Shown here piece by piece: positions 9,720 through 18,810 of a stretch of 64,000 nucleotides of DNA. Location: contig NZ_JABWRZ020000001.1 in the NCBI RefSeq assembly GCF_014269185.2, positions 645,001 to 709,000 of the forward strand, written 5' to 3'. Position numbers and translations under genes: made by a program. Within the stretch, counting starts at the first letter, position 1, and each line of letters begins with the position of its first letter. Source of the stretch: Pseudomonas oryzicola. GTDB taxonomy: Bacteria; Pseudomonadota; Gammaproteobacteria; Pseudomonadales; Pseudomonadaceae. The notes beneath the pieces are model-generated. The model was given only the letters and a program-made list of their open reading frames with translations, was not told the origin of the DNA and did no database searches.

Positions 9720-11126
9720 CTAGCCCGGGTCGCGGAAATCGGGGTGGAAGTTGGCCGGTACCGCCACGCTGACGCTCTCGCGGGTGGCGATGTCGATACC
9801 CTCGCTGGCCACTTCTGCCAGGAAGTCGATCTGCTCCGGCGTGATCACATAAGGCGGCAGGAAGTACACCACGCTGCCTAGCGGGCGCAGCAGGGCACCA
9901 CGGGTCAGGGCATGCTCGAACACCTTCAGGCCGCGGCGCTCCTGCCACGGGTAGGCGACCTTGCCGGCCTTGTCCTTGACCACCTCGATGGCCAGGGCCA
10001 TGCCGGTCTGGCGGATTTCGGCGACATGGGCATGCTCGGCCAGGTGCGCGGTGGCGCTGGCCATGCGCGCAGCCAGGCCCTTGTTGGCTTCGATCACGTT
10101 GTCCTGTTCGAAGATGTCCAGTGTCGCCAGTGCGGCAGCACAGGCCAGCGGGTTGCCGGTATAGCTGTGCGAGTGAAGGAATGCGCGCAGGGTCGAGTAG
10201 TCGTCGTAGAACGCCTGGTAAACCGTGTCGGTGGTCAGGCACGCGGCCAGCGGCAGATAGCCACCGGTCAGGGCTTTGGACAGGCACAGGAAATCCGGGC
10301 GGATGCCGGCCTGCTCGCAGGCGAACATCGTGCCGGTACGGCCGAAGCCCACGGCGATCTCGTCGTGGATCAGGTGCACTTCGTAGCGGTCGCAGGCCTC
10401 GCGCAGCAGCTTGAGGTACACCGGGTGATACATGCGCATGCCGCCGGCCCCCTGGATCAACGGCTCGACGATTACCGCGCTGATCGAGGCGTGGTGTTCG
10501 GCCAGGGTCTGCTCCATGACCTGGAACATGTTGCGCGAATGCTCCTCCCAGCTCATGCCTTCGGGGCGCAGGTAGCAGTCGGGGCTAGGCACCTTGAGGG
10601 TGTCGAGCAGCAGTGCCTTGTAGGTTTCGGTGAACAGCGGTACATCGCCAATCGACATGGCCGCGATGGTTTCGCCATGGTAGCTGTTGCTCAGGGTGAC
10701 GAAGCGCTTCTTGCCTGGTTTGCCAACGTTCTGCCAGTAGTGGAAGCTCATCTTCAGTGCCACTTCGATGCATGAAGATCCGTTATCGGCATAGAACACC
10801 CGGTCGAGCCCGGCCGGGGTCATGGCCACCAGGCGCTCGGACAGCTCGATTACCGGCTGGTGGCTGAAACCGGCCAGTATCACGTGTTCCAGCTGGTCGA
10901 CCTGGTCCTTGATGCGCTGGTTGATGCGCGGGTTGGCGTGGCCGAACACGTTGACCCACCAGCTGCCCACCGCATCCAGGTAGCGCTTGCCTTCGAAGTC
11001 TTCCAGCCACACGCCTTCGCCGCGCCGGATAGGGATCAGCGGTAGCCGCTCGTGGTCTTTCATCTGGGTACAGGGGTGCCACAGGACATCGAGGTCGCGT
11101 TTCATCCATTGATCATTGAGGCCCAT
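9720..11126 (-). CDS. bioA: BioA, adenosylmethionine-8-amino-7-oxononanoate aminotransferase
   Basis: A 468-residue class III PLP aminotransferase. It converts 7-keto-8-aminopelargonate to 7,8-diaminopelargonate in biotin synthesis, using SAM as the unusual amino donor. The PLP lysine is Lys284 in LCLSKALTGGYLPLA; LIHDEIAVGFGRTG carries the cofactor-binding Asp; VGSWWVNVFGHANP and the early HPCTQMKDH motif are BioA-specific. The start at 11126 is chosen because AGGAGA lies about 9 bases upstream; longer in-frame readings lack a site. It stands alone, away from a bioBFHCD cluster, as in other pseudomonads. It is divergent from the amine oxidase gene and shares a 262-bp region with it. Confidence 0.95.
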   Translation of the reverse strand: MGLNDQWMKRDLDVLWHPCTQMKDHERLPLIPIRRGEGVWLEDFEGKRYLDAVGSWWVNVFGHANPRINQRIKDQVDQLEHVILAGFSHQPVIELSERLVAMTPAGLDRVFYADNGSSCIEVALKMSFHYWQNVGKPGKKRFVTLSNSYHGETIAAMSIGDVPLFTETYKALLLDTLKVPSPDCYLRPEGMSWEEHSRNMFQVMEQTLAEHHASISAVIVEPLIQGAGGMRMYHPVYLKLLREACDRYEVHLIHDEIAVGFGRTGTMFACEQAGIRPDFLCLSKALTGGYLPLAACLTTDTVYQAFYDDYSTLRAFLHSHSYTGNPLACAAALATLDIFEQDNVIEANKGLAARMASATAHLAEHAHVAEIRQTGMALAIEVVKDKAGKVAYPWQERRGLKVFEHALTRGALLRPLGSVVYFLPPYVITPEQIDFLAEVASEGIDIATRESVSVAVPANFHPDFRDPG

Positions 11127-11388
11127 TGGCACTTCTCCTGGCTGTGGGTTGGTTCGACCGCGTAAGCCTAAGCAATGCCGCGGGGCAGAACAACCGGCGC
11201 GGTGCAATGGCGGTGGGGATCGCCGCATTCGAGCGGGCGGGCGCCAATGGCAAAAATGTCAGTTGGCAAAAGCACTTGATGTCGCTGTGCTGGCAGGGCC
11301 GACGCACCTGACGTATTCTTAACGCATCTCTCTCGGGGCATTCCTGCCTCTACTCGTTTCTGTAACCCCTGACTCGGAGTTCGCCGAC
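11127..11388. promoter_or_regulatory. Divergent promoter region bioA / amine oxidase
   Basis: This 262-bp gap separates two divergent starts and must hold both promoters. The half nearest the amine oxidase is more AT-rich (11300-11320, with TATTCTTAA), a plausible -10 area, but I cannot assign boxes with confidence. No obvious operator palindrome was seen. Confidence 0.4.
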
Positions 11389-13248
11389 ATGGCTGCTGCT
11401 TGGGTGCGCCTGTGCGCGTTGGTATTGATTGGTGTGTCCAGCAGCGCTGCGCTGGCAAAGGACAAGACGCCCTCGGCGATCGTCGTGGGTGGCGGCCTGG
11501 CGGGCCTCACGGCCGCTTATGAGCTGCAGAACAAGGGCTGGCAGGTGACGCTGCTGGAAGCCAAACCAGGCGTCGGCGGGCGCTCGGGCCTGGCCACCAG
11601 TGAGTGGATCGGCAATGCCAAGGCGCATCCGCTGCTCAACCAGTATCTCGAGCGTTTCAAGATTGAAACACAGCCGGCACCGGAATTCGTGCGTAGCCCC
11701 GGTTACCTGATCGATGGCGAGTATTTCAGCACCACCGACCTGGCCAGCAAGCAGCCGGCCACGGCCGAGGCAATCAAGCGCTACGAAAAGACCCTCGACG
11801 ACCTGGCCCGGTCGATCGACGACCCGCTGAACCCGCAAGCCACCAGCACGCTGTTCGCCCTCGACCAGATCAACGTCTCCACCTGGCTGGACAAGCTGCA
11901 ACTGCCGGCCACCGCCCGCCAGCTCATCAACCAGCAGATCCGTACCCGCTACGATGAGCCGTCGCGCCTGTCGCTGCTGTACTTTGCCCAGCAGAACCGT
12001 GTTTACCGTGGCGTCAGCGACCGTGACCTGCGGGCTGCGCGCCTGCCAGGTGGCAGCCCGGTGCTGGCCCAGGCCTTCGTCAAGCAACTGAAGACCATCA
12101 AGACCAGCTCGCCGGTGACGGCAATCATCCAGGACAAGGACGGCGTCACGGTCAAAGTCGGCAGTGTCGGTTACCAGGCGGATTACCTGGTGATGGCCGT
12201 GCCGCTGCGCGCCCTGGCCAAGATCCAGATGACCCCGAGCCTGGACAGCCAGCACCTGGCGGCGATCAAGGGTACCAACTATGGCTGGCGCGACCAGCTG
12301 ATGCTCAAGTTCAAGAAGCCGGTGTGGGAAAGCCGTGCGCGCATGTCGGGCGAAATCTTCAGTAACGCCGGCCTGGGCATGCTGTGGATCGAGCCGGCGC
12401 TCAAAGGTGGCGCCAACGTGGTGATCAACCTGTCGGGCGACAATGCCCGCTTGCTGCAGGCGTTCGGTGACAAGCAGATGGTCGACCAGGTGCTGATCCG
12501 CCTGCACGCGTTCTACCCGCAAGCCCGGGGTTCGTTCACCGGCTACGAGGTCAAGCGCTACAGCACCGATGCCGGTACCGGCGGCGCTTACCTGGCCTAT
12601 GGCCCGGGGCAGATCAGCAAGTACTGGCGCTTGTGGGAGCGCCCGGTGCAGCGCATCACCTTTGCTGGTGAGCATACCGACGCTCTTTACCCAGGTACCC
12701 TGGAAGGTGCCTTGCGCAGTGGCCAGCGCGCGGCGAACCAGGTGCAGGACCTGCTGGCTGGCAAGTCGTTCGACCCGGCCAAGGCGGCACCGGTGGCGGC
12801 TGCGGCGGCAGGCGTCGTGGCGGCCAAGGAGAGCAAGGGCGGGTTCTTCTCCAACCTGTTCGGTGGTTCTTCCGACAAGGGTGACAAGGCCCCCGTCAAA
12901 GCCGAGGCGAAAAAGGTCGAAGAGGCCAAGCAGGACAAGCCAGGCTTCTTCTCGCGGCTGTTTGGCGGGGCGGACAAGCCTGAAGTGAAGGCCGAGCCGG
13001 TTGCCAAGGCAGAACAGGTGTCGCCGACACCTGCGCCAGCGCCGCAAGTTGCACCGGTCCCGGCTGCGCCAGTACCTGCGCCGGTGGCCAAGGAAGCGCC
13101 GGCCAAACCAGCGGCAACCAAGGCCGCACCCGCCAAACGTGCCTCTGTGCACAAGCAAGCCCGCAAGCCTGCCGAGACCAGGAAGGCCACTGCCAAGTCC
13201 GCGCCTACCAAGAAAGCCGTTGTCGACACTCAGGCCAAGGCTGGTTGA
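11389..13248 (+). CDS. Exported FAD-dependent amine oxidase with basic Ala/Lys/Pro-rich tail
   Basis: A 619-residue protein in three parts. Residues 1-24 look like a Sec signal peptide ending near AALA. Residues 30-450 form a flavin amine oxidase fold: dinucleotide motif VVGGGLAGLTAAYEL with LLEAKPGVGGRSG, and the C-terminal FAD motif ITFAGEHTDALYPGTLEGA. From about residue 455 the sequence becomes low complexity. Two copies of GFFSxLFGG (near 485 and 518) are separated by a charged linker, followed by an Ala-Pro-Lys tail reminiscent of histone H1/AlgP-type proteins. Substrate is unknown. No twin-arginine motif is visible although folded flavoproteins often use Tat. The oxidase family is clear, the tail function is not. 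Confidence 0.8.
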   Translation: MAAAWVRLCALVLIGVSSSAALAKDKTPSAIVVGGGLAGLTAAYELQNKGWQVTLLEAKPGVGGRSGLATSEWIGNAKAHPLLNQYLERFKIETQPAPEFVRSPGYLIDGEYFSTTDLASKQPATAEAIKRYEKTLDDLARSIDDPLNPQATSTLFALDQINVSTWLDKLQLPATARQLINQQIRTRYDEPSRLSLLYFAQQNRVYRGVSDRDLRAARLPGGSPVLAQAFVKQLKTIKTSSPVTAIIQDKDGVTVKVGSVGYQADYLVMAVPLRALAKIQMTPSLDSQHLAAIKGTNYGWRDQLMLKFKKPVWESRARMSGEIFSNAGLGMLWIEPALKGGANVVINLSGDNARLLQAFGDKQMVDQVLIRLHAFYPQARGSFTGYEVKRYSTDAGTGGAYLAYGPGQISKYWRLWERPVQRITFAGEHTDALYPGTLEGALRSGQRAANQVQDLLAGKSFDPAKAAPVAAAAAGVVAAKESKGGFFSNLFGGSSDKGDKAPVKAEAKKVEEAKQDKPGFFSRLFGGADKPEVKAEPVAKAEQVSPTPAPAPQVAPVPAAPVPAPVAKEAPAKPAATKAAPAKRASVHKQARKPAETRKATAKSAPTKKAVVDTQAKAG

Positions 13249-13263
13249 TCCGTTGAATTTGCT

Positions 13264-13357
13264 GGCCCTATAGCCGGCAAGCCAGCTCCCGCAGATGCAT
13301 CACAGGTTCGAAGGCTTGTGCAATGCCTGTGGGAGCCGGCTTGCCGGCGATGGGGCC
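13264..13357. repeat. Inverted REP pair after the amine oxidase gene
   Basis: Two copies of a REP-like unit face each other: one at 13264-13294 (GCCGGCAAGCCAGCTCCC core) and its inverse at 13326-13357 (GGGAGCCGGCTTGCCGGC core), about 30 bases apart. The pair can form one large cruciform and probably stabilises or ends the upstream transcript. Confidence 0.75.
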
Positions 13358-13389
13358 GGTACAGGCAAGCACTGATTCCCTGACTTTCG

Positions 13390-13405
13390 TTAATGTTTCC
13401 TTAAT
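13390..13405 (+). promoter_or_regulatory. Candidate tandem response-regulator site upstream of cytochrome b561-yceI
   Basis: Two direct TTAAT half-sites (13390-13394 and 13401-13405) are separated by six bases, one helical turn apart. This matches the layout of PmrA/BqsR-type OmpR-family boxes (TTAAG-N6-TTAAG) with one base changed in each half. It sits in an AT-rich stretch about 115 bp before the cytochrome start. Functional assignment is inference. Confidence 0.35.
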
Positions 13406-13521
13406 GGGAAGCTTTCACAATAAATATCGGATTTTTCGATAATCCAAAGCAATTTTTTCCGCTTTTCTTCGATACGTTTCGCGTTAGTCTGTGCACAGCT
13501 TTCACGGGGAAACACGTCAAC

Positions 13522-14073
13522 ATGCAACTGCGCAATTCACCTTCTCGCTACGGCGTGGTCAGCATCGTCCTGCACTGGGGCGTGGCTGTTGCAGTCTTCG
13601 GCCTGTTTGGCCTGGGTCTGTGGATGGTTGGCCTTGACTACTACAGCCCATGGCGCAAGGCAGGCCCGGACTTGCACAAGAGCATCGGCCTGGTACTGCT
13701 GGCGGTGATGCTGCTGCGGGTGCTCTGGCGCTTCATCAGCCCGCCGCCACCGGCACCGGCCAATCATGGCGCTGTTACCCGTCTGGCCGCCAAGCTGGGC
13801 CATTTTTCACTGTATGTCGGGCTGTTCGCGGTAATGATCGCCGGTTACCTGATTTCCACCGCCGACGGCGTGGGTATTCCGGTGTTCGGCCTGTTCGAGG
13901 TGCCGGCACTGGTCAGCGACCTGCCTGACCAGGCGGACCTGGCTGGCGTGATTCATCTCTGGCTGGCCTGGGGCCTGGTGATTTTTGCCGTACTGCATGC
14001 CCTGGCAGCGCTCAAGCACCATTTCATCGACCGTGACGCGACCCTGACCCGTATGCTGGGCCGCAAAGCTTGA
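13522..14073 (+). CDS. Cytochrome b561 family membrane protein
   Basis: A 183-residue four-helix membrane protein of the bacterial cytochrome b561 (CybB/YodB) family. It transfers electrons across or within the inner membrane with two b-type hemes. Candidate axial histidines are His in [10 protein letters not shown] (helix 1), [11 protein letters not shown] (helix 2), and [19 protein letters not shown] (helix 4). Only 34 bases separate its stop from the yceI start, and the pairing with yceI is recurrent in proteobacteria, where the two may act together on a lipid or quinone. The upstream AT-rich region holds a candidate regulator site at 13390-13405. Confidence 0.9.
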   Translation: MQLRNSPSRYGVVSIVLHWGVAVAVFGLFGLGLWMVGLDYYSPWRKAGPDLHKSIGLVLLAVMLLRVLWRFISPPPPAPANHGAVTRLAAKLGHFSLYVGLFAVMIAGYLISTADGVGIPVFGLFEVPALVSDLPDQADLAGVIHLWLAWGLVIFAVLHALAALKHHFIDRDATLTRMLGRKA

Positions 14074-14107
14074 CTCTCAACCTCAATTGCATAGGAAGGA
14101 AGTAAGG

Positions 14108-14686
14108 ATGTTGAAAAAGACTTTTGCCGCTCTGGCGCTCGGTACCGCACTGATCTCTGCCGGCCAGGCCATGGCTGCCGAGTACAAGATCGACAAGGAA
14201 GGGCAGCACGCTTTCGTCGACTGGAAGATCAGCCACCTGGGCTACAGCTTCATTCACGGTACCTTCAAGGACTTCGACGGCAACTTCACCTGGGACAGCG
14301 CCAAGCCTGAAGCCAGCAAGATCAGCGTCGACCTGAAAACCGCCAGCCTGTGGTCGAACCACGCCGAGCGTGACAAGCACATCGCCAGTGCCGACTTCCT
14401 CGACGTGAAGAAGTATCCGCAAGCCAAGTTTGTCTCCACCAGCGTCAAGCCCACTGGCGACAAGACTGCTGACGTGACCGGCGACCTGACCCTGCATGGC
14501 GTGACCAAGCCGGTGACCTTCAAGGCCACCTTCAATGGTGAAGGCAAAGACCCATGGGGTGGCGAGCGTGCCGGTTTCAATGCCACCACCACGCTGAACC
14601 TGAACGACTTCGGCATCAAGGGCCCAGGCCCGACCTCGCAGACCCTCGACCTGGATATCAGTGTTGAGGGTGTGAAGCAGAAGTAA
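14108..14686 (+). CDS. yceI: YceI family periplasmic lipid-binding protein
   Basis: A 192-residue secreted protein with a signal peptide ([19 protein letters not shown] ... AMAA). The mature part is a YceI-type lipocalin-like barrel that in homologues binds a polyisoprenoid. Motifs include [20 protein letters not shown] near the mature N-terminus, [12 protein letters not shown], and the [15 protein letters not shown] segment. The start at 14108 is supported by AAGGA just upstream; the in-frame ATG at 14087 adds seven residues before the signal peptide. It is almost certainly cotranscribed with the cytochrome b561 gene and ends at a strong hairpin. Confidence 0.92.
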   Translation: MLKKTFAALALGTALISAGQAMAAEYKIDKEGQHAFVDWKISHLGYSFIHGTFKDFDGNFTWDSAKPEASKISVDLKTASLWSNHAERDKHIASADFLDVKKYPQAKFVSTSVKPTGDKTADVTGDLTLHGVTKPVTFKATFNGEGKDPWGGERAGFNATTTLNLNDFGIKGPGPTSQTLDLDISVEGVKQK

Positions 14687-14705
14687 TTCCGACCTGCTGA
14701 AGACC

Positions 14706-14730
14706 GAGGGGGCCGCAAAGCGGCCCCCTC
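14706..14730. terminator. Hairpin terminator between yceI and rhlE
   Basis: Perfect 11-bp stem GAGGGGGCCGC/GCGGCCCCCTC with a three-base AAA loop, placed between two convergent genes. It is very GC-rich; the following base run is only weakly T-rich on either strand (GTCATTTCG on plus), so a bidirectional terminator is likely but not textbook. Confidence 0.7.
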
Positions 14731-14745
14731 GTCATTTCGTATCTG

Positions 14746-16626
14746 TCAGCCCTTGCGGGTCAGCAGTGCCGGGCGCTCACCGCGCGGGCGGCTTGGCAGG
14801 TCATCCAGTTGCTCTGGCGTCGGGTAACGGTCGAGCTTGGATTCCTTGCGAATGATCAGCGGTTGTTTTTCCGGTTGGCGCGGATTGCGCACGGCCGGCT
14901 CTTGGCGAGCTGCATCATCACGGGCCGGACGCCCACGGCCACCGCCATCACGGCGGGCACCGCCACCGTTGTTGGCGCGGGCCGGGCGTTTCTCGCCGCC
15001 ACCGCCGCTGCGCTGTTGGCCGCCAGTACGACCTTGGCCGCCGCCGCCGCTGTTGCTGCGCTGGCCATTGCCTTGGCCGGCATTGCCGCCCGGGCGGCGA
15101 TTGCGCCCCGGGCCCTTACCGTTCTGGTACGGGCTGACATAGTCGGCACGGTTACCGAAGTTGTCGATGTCGTCGTCCAGGAACTCCTCCGGGTCGCGGT
15201 CGGCAGGTACTTTCGGCACGCTGGTGCTGGCTTGTTGTTGCTGCTGCTGACGTGGCTTCTTGTCACGCGGTTTGCGCTGCTGTTGCTTGTCACCCGCCTT
15301 TTCTTTCTCGGCCGGCTTGTCCGCAGCCTGCTGCTTGGCCTTGCCTTTGTCCTTGCCCTTGTCCTTGCGGCCGCCGTTGGCATCTTTGCCGCCTTCGCCA
15401 CGGGCCTGCTGATTACGGCCGCCGCGGCCGTTGTTCTGCGGGCGCTCGCGTACTTCAGGCTTTTCGGCTTCAACCTGGCTGGCATCGAAGCCCATCAGGT
15501 CGCCGTCCGGAATCTTCTGCTTGGTTACCCGTTCGATGCTCTTGAGCAACTTCTCTTCATCCGGCGCGACCAGGGAAATGGCCTCGCCAGAGCGCCCGGC
15601 ACGGCCGGTACGGCCGATACGGTGAACGTAGTCTTCCTCGACATTCGGCAGCTCGAAGTTGACCACGTGGGGCAGTTGGTCGATGTCCAGGCCGCGGGCG
15701 GCGATGTCGGTAGCGACCAGTACCCGCACACTGTTGGCCTTGAAGTCGGCCAAGGCCTTGGTACGAGCGTTCTGGCTCTTGTTGCCGTGGATCGCGGCTG
15801 CGGTCAGGCCGTGCTTTTCCAGGTATTCGGCCAGGCGGTTGGCGCCGTGCTTGGTGCGGGTGAACACCAGCACCTGTTCCCAGGCGCCCAGGGTGATCAG
15901 GTGCGCCAGCAGCGCGCGCTTGTGGCTGGCAGGCAGGCGATAGATGCGCTGCTCGATACGCTCGACCGTGGTGTTCGGCGGGGTGACCTCGATACGCTCC
16001 GGGTTGTGCAGGAGCTTGTCGGCGAGGTCGGTAATGTCCTTGGAGAAGGTGGCCGAGAACAGCAGGTTCTGGCGCTTGGCCGGCAGGCGCGCGAGCACCT
16101 TCTTGACGTCATGGATGAAACCCATGTCGAGCATGCGGTCGGCTTCGTCGAGCACCAGGATTTCCACGTGAGCCAGGTCGACCTTGCCTTGGCCGGCCAG
16201 GTCGAGCAGGCGGCCCGGGCAGGCGACCAGCACGTCGACACCCTTGGCGATGGCCTGGATCTGCGGATTCATGCCGACGCCGCCGAAAATGCAGGCGCTG
16301 ACCAGTGGTAGGTCGCGGGCGTAGACCTTGAAGCTGTCGTGTACCTGGGCGGCCAGTTCGCGGGTCGGGGTCAGGACCAGCACGCGAGGTTGGCGTGGGC
16401 CATGGCGCTGCGACTTGTCGGGGTGGCCGGCCGGGAACAGGCGCTCAAGGATCGGCAGGGCGAAGCCGCCGGTTTTACCAGTACCTGTCTGTGCAGCGAC
16501 CATCAGGTCGCGGCCTTGCAACACGGCGGGAATCGCCCGCTGTTGCACGGGGGTCGGCTGGGTATAGCCCGCAGCCTCGATAGCGCGGACAAGAGCCTCG
16601 GAGAGACCGAGGGAAGCAAAGGACAT
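14746..16626 (-). CDS. rhlE: RhlE, DEAD-box ATP-dependent RNA helicase
   Basis: A 626-residue DEAD-box helicase. The core (about residues 1-380) has the Q motif [14 protein letters not shown], motif [12 protein letters not shown], motif [16 protein letters not shown], motif III FSATF and motif [15 protein letters not shown]. RhlE proteins remodel structured RNA in ribosome assembly and RNA decay. The last 240 residues are a disordered, basic tail rich in Gly, Arg, Lys and Gln, including a run of six Gln and several RGG-like segments, longer than in the E. coli protein and typical of pseudomonad RhlE. The start at 16626 follows AGGA with six-base spacing. Confidence 0.93.
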   Translation of the reverse strand: MSFASLGLSEALVRAIEAAGYTQPTPVQQRAIPAVLQGRDLMVAAQTGTGKTGGFALPILERLFPAGHPDKSQRHGPRQPRVLVLTPTRELAAQVHDSFKVYARDLPLVSACIFGGVGMNPQIQAIAKGVDVLVACPGRLLDLAGQGKVDLAHVEILVLDEADRMLDMGFIHDVKKVLARLPAKRQNLLFSATFSKDITDLADKLLHNPERIEVTPPNTTVERIEQRIYRLPASHKRALLAHLITLGAWEQVLVFTRTKHGANRLAEYLEKHGLTAAAIHGNKSQNARTKALADFKANSVRVLVATDIAARGLDIDQLPHVVNFELPNVEEDYVHRIGRTGRAGRSGEAISLVAPDEEKLLKSIERVTKQKIPDGDLMGFDASQVEAEKPEVRERPQNNGRGGRNQQARGEGGKDANGGRKDKGKDKGKAKQQAADKPAEKEKAGDKQQQRKPRDKKPRQQQQQQASTSVPKVPADRDPEEFLDDDIDNFGNRADYVSPYQNGKGPGRNRRPGGNAGQGNGQRSNSGGGGQGRTGGQQRSGGGGEKRPARANNGGGARRDGGGRGRPARDDAARQEPAVRNPRQPEKQPLIIRKESKLDRYPTPEQLDDLPSRPRGERPALLTRKG

Positions 16627-16845
16627 GGGCAATCCTGTTCTCGTGTGGGCTGGGCCCGTGTGGGATGTTCTGCCTGGCGCGACGGGCATCGGATGGATGC
16701 GATCGCGTCCGGTCCAGCTGGGCTTTCACTGCACATCCGGGTAACGGAGGCTGGACGCTTGAGTGCGTCGATGCCGATCGGGATGCCTGTTGCGAGGCCG
16801 AGCGTCCGGGCGTGAGCCGGGCGGGAAGGCCCGAGTATAACAGAG

Positions 16846-17634
16846 CTATCGCGCCGTGCTGCTTTCCTGCTGCTCAACGGCGTTGGGAATGTTTCCGATG
16901 TCGCCTGAGTAGCGCTTGCTGATCACTGCGTAGGCCGGTTCCTGCTTGAAGCGCCGCAGCTCTTCGGCAAAGGCCAGGGCCAGCAACTCGCGCCCCGGCT
17001 TGCGTACCAGGCCCAGGTATTGGGCCTGGTGGCTGATCACCAGCGGCATCACCTCGACTTGTTGTTGCAGGCCCAGATGCTGCAGCAGGTAATGGCCAAC
17101 CCTGCGGTCGGTGATTGCCAGGTCGATTCGGCCCAGGACCAGCTTGCCGAAGTTGGCTTCGTGACTAGGGGCGGCTTCGCGTTTGAAATACCTCGCCTCG
17201 TTGAACGCTGCACCATAGTTGTAACCGGGCGAGGTGCCGACGGTGAGGCCGGTGAGGTCCTCCAGTTTGCTGACCGGATGGCGCCGTGTGCCGGCCTGGA
17301 ACAGGACGAACTCGACATACGACATGGGCTCGGGAGCGTAAACCAGGTAGGGCTGGCGTGATTCGTTCTGGAAGATGTCGAGGATGCCGTCGGCCTGGCC
17401 TTGCTCGATCATTGCCAGGCAGCGCTTCCACGGCAGAATCTGCACGTCCACCTCGACGCCAAGGCGTGCGAACACCCGGGTGGTGACTTCGTAATCGATG
17501 CCACGCAGCTGACCGTCCTGCAGATATGCATAGGGTGCCCAGTCATCGGTCACCAGGCGCAGGCGTTCGCCCAGGGCCAGGGGGCTCAGGCAGGCCAGCA
17601 GAATTATCCAGAGCATACGGACGACATGTGGCAT
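16846..17634 (-). CDS. Orphan periplasmic solute-binding protein (SBP family 3)
   Basis: A 262-residue exported protein: signal peptide in the first 22 residues (MLWIILLACLSPLALG) and a family-3 amino-acid-type binding domain starting at RLRLVTDDWAPYAYLQDG. No permease or ATPase gene is nearby, so it may feed a distant transporter or act in sensing. Its gene starts 17 bases after the stop of the glycosyltransferase-like gene, so the two are probably one operon. It resembles the binding protein at 41109-41846 in layout (same RLxxDxWxPF opening and PWxRxL segment). Ligand unknown. No strong ribosome site is seen, consistent with coupling. Confidence 0.75.
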   Translation of the reverse strand: MPHVVRMLWIILLACLSPLALGERLRLVTDDWAPYAYLQDGQLRGIDYEVTTRVFARLGVEVDVQILPWKRCLAMIEQGQADGILDIFQNESRQPYLVYAPEPMSYVEFVLFQAGTRRHPVSKLEDLTGLTVGTSPGYNYGAAFNEARYFKREAAPSHEANFGKLVLGRIDLAITDRRVGHYLLQHLGLQQQVEVMPLVISHQAQYLGLVRKPGRELLALAFAEELRRFKQEPAYAVISKRYSGDIGNIPNAVEQQESSTAR

Positions 17635-17651
17635 GGCCTGCACAATTTCAC

Positions 17652-18719
17652 TCAATTGTGGGACGACCGCAGCAGATGCTCCTCGATGTCCTTGCGCCGC
17701 TCGCCCAAAGTCAGGCGCAGGCCCGGATGGCGCAGGCACTGGCGCAACTGCTCGGGCTGCATGTGGCCATGGCGGGCATTGAGGTTTTCCAGGGCCTTGT
17801 CCCACCAGGCCGATGCGCAGGCACGGTCGAACTCGTTGGGGTAGTGGTAGCAGCCATACAGCAACTCGCGGGCGAACTGGCGTTCGTGGCTGGGCAGAGT
17901 CATGCTCAGTGCCTTGTAGCCCAGGCGTTGCAGGACCGGTGGCCGTGGCAGCTGGTCATTGACCAGGTGCACGTCGGCCAGCGCCGCGCGGCTAAGCGGG
18001 TCATGGCCATGTTTGCGCAACCAGGCCTGAATCTTGGCGCGGAACTGCGCCTTGCGGCTCCAGTAGTGGTGGATGACGTCGGTGCATTCTGCCAGCTCCA
18101 GAGTGCGGTAGGCCGCCACCGCCAGGCAGAATTCCTCCAAGGTATAGGCCTCGCGAGCCAGGGGGTGGAACTCGTCCATCATGGCGATGGAGCGGTCCAG
18201 GGTGTCTGCATCCTGCGCCGTGAGGCCGATCACCCCGGAGTTGACCAGTGGCATTTGGCAATCGGCAAGGCCACGGGACTCAAGGACGGCCAGCAGGTTC
18301 TTGTACAGCAGGCACTTCTGGTTGCTGCCATAGCGTGCGCCGATGGCATTGCACAGCAGGTGGCCTGGGGCTACCCGGGCGAACAGCTCCAGCGGCGACT
18401 TGCGGAAGAACGTGTCGGTGTCGATCAGCACGGCCAGTGGATATTGCTGCAGCACTTGACGCAACAGCACATGCTTGCTGCGGAAGTGGTAACCGTGAGG
18501 GGCGTTCCATGCCTGGCGCGTTGCTTCGTCCAGCAAATGCACGGTTACCGGCAGGCCGGCGTAGGGCTGTGGGTTGTCGGTGTAGACCTGAATGTCCATG
18601 GCTTCGCCTGCTGCCGTGTCCAGATGGGCCAGGGCGCTGATGATGCTGAAGCAGGCTTCTTGGTGATAGGTCGCCGGGCCGAAAGCCAGGTAGACGAGCT
18701 GTGGATGCGAGTGCTGCAT
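17652..18719 (-). CDS. Putative glycosyltransferase with GT-A fold
   Basis: A 355-residue cytoplasmic protein with no signal peptide or membrane segment. The motif VLIDTDTFF near residue 100 looks like the metal and nucleotide-sugar binding DxD of GT-A enzymes. The later MPLVNSGVIGL resembles the acceptor-side NSGV/NAGV motif of family 8-like enzymes. Sugar, acceptor and pathway are unknown. The track start is a TTG at 18728; the ATG at 18719 is preferred, though its ribosome site is weak. It lies just beyond the metF terminator and precedes the solute-binding gene by 17 bases. Family placement is inferred from motifs only. Confidence 0.6.
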   Translation of the reverse strand: MQHSHPQLVYLAFGPATYHQEACFSIISALAHLDTAAGEAMDIQVYTDNPQPYAGLPVTVHLLDEATRQAWNAPHGYHFRSKHVLLRQVLQQYPLAVLIDTDTFFRKSPLELFARVAPGHLLCNAIGARYGSNQKCLLYKNLLAVLESRGLADCQMPLVNSGVIGLTAQDADTLDRSIAMMDEFHPLAREAYTLEEFCLAVAAYRTLELAECTDVIHHYWSRKAQFRAKIQAWLRKHGHDPLSRAALADVHLVNDQLPRPPVLQRLGYKALSMTLPSHERQFARELLYGCYHYPNEFDRACASAWWDKALENLNARHGHMQPEQLRQCLRHPGLRLTLGERRKDIEEHLLRSSHN

Positions 18720-18744
18720 GGCAGGCAAGACCTGTGTAAACCCG

Positions 18745-18779
18745 AAAAAATAAGGCTTTAGTCTATGACCAAAGCCTTA
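18745..18779 (-). terminator. Intrinsic terminator of metF
   Basis: Read on the minus strand, TAAGGCTTT (from 18779) pairs with AAAGCCTTA (to 18751) across an 11-base loop, followed at once by TTTTTT and CGGG. Nine paired bases with a six-T tract make a standard rho-independent terminator 32 bases after the metF stop. Confidence 0.88.
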
Positions 18780-18810
18780 GTAGGATCTTAAACAGATTTT
18801 GCAAAAAATT

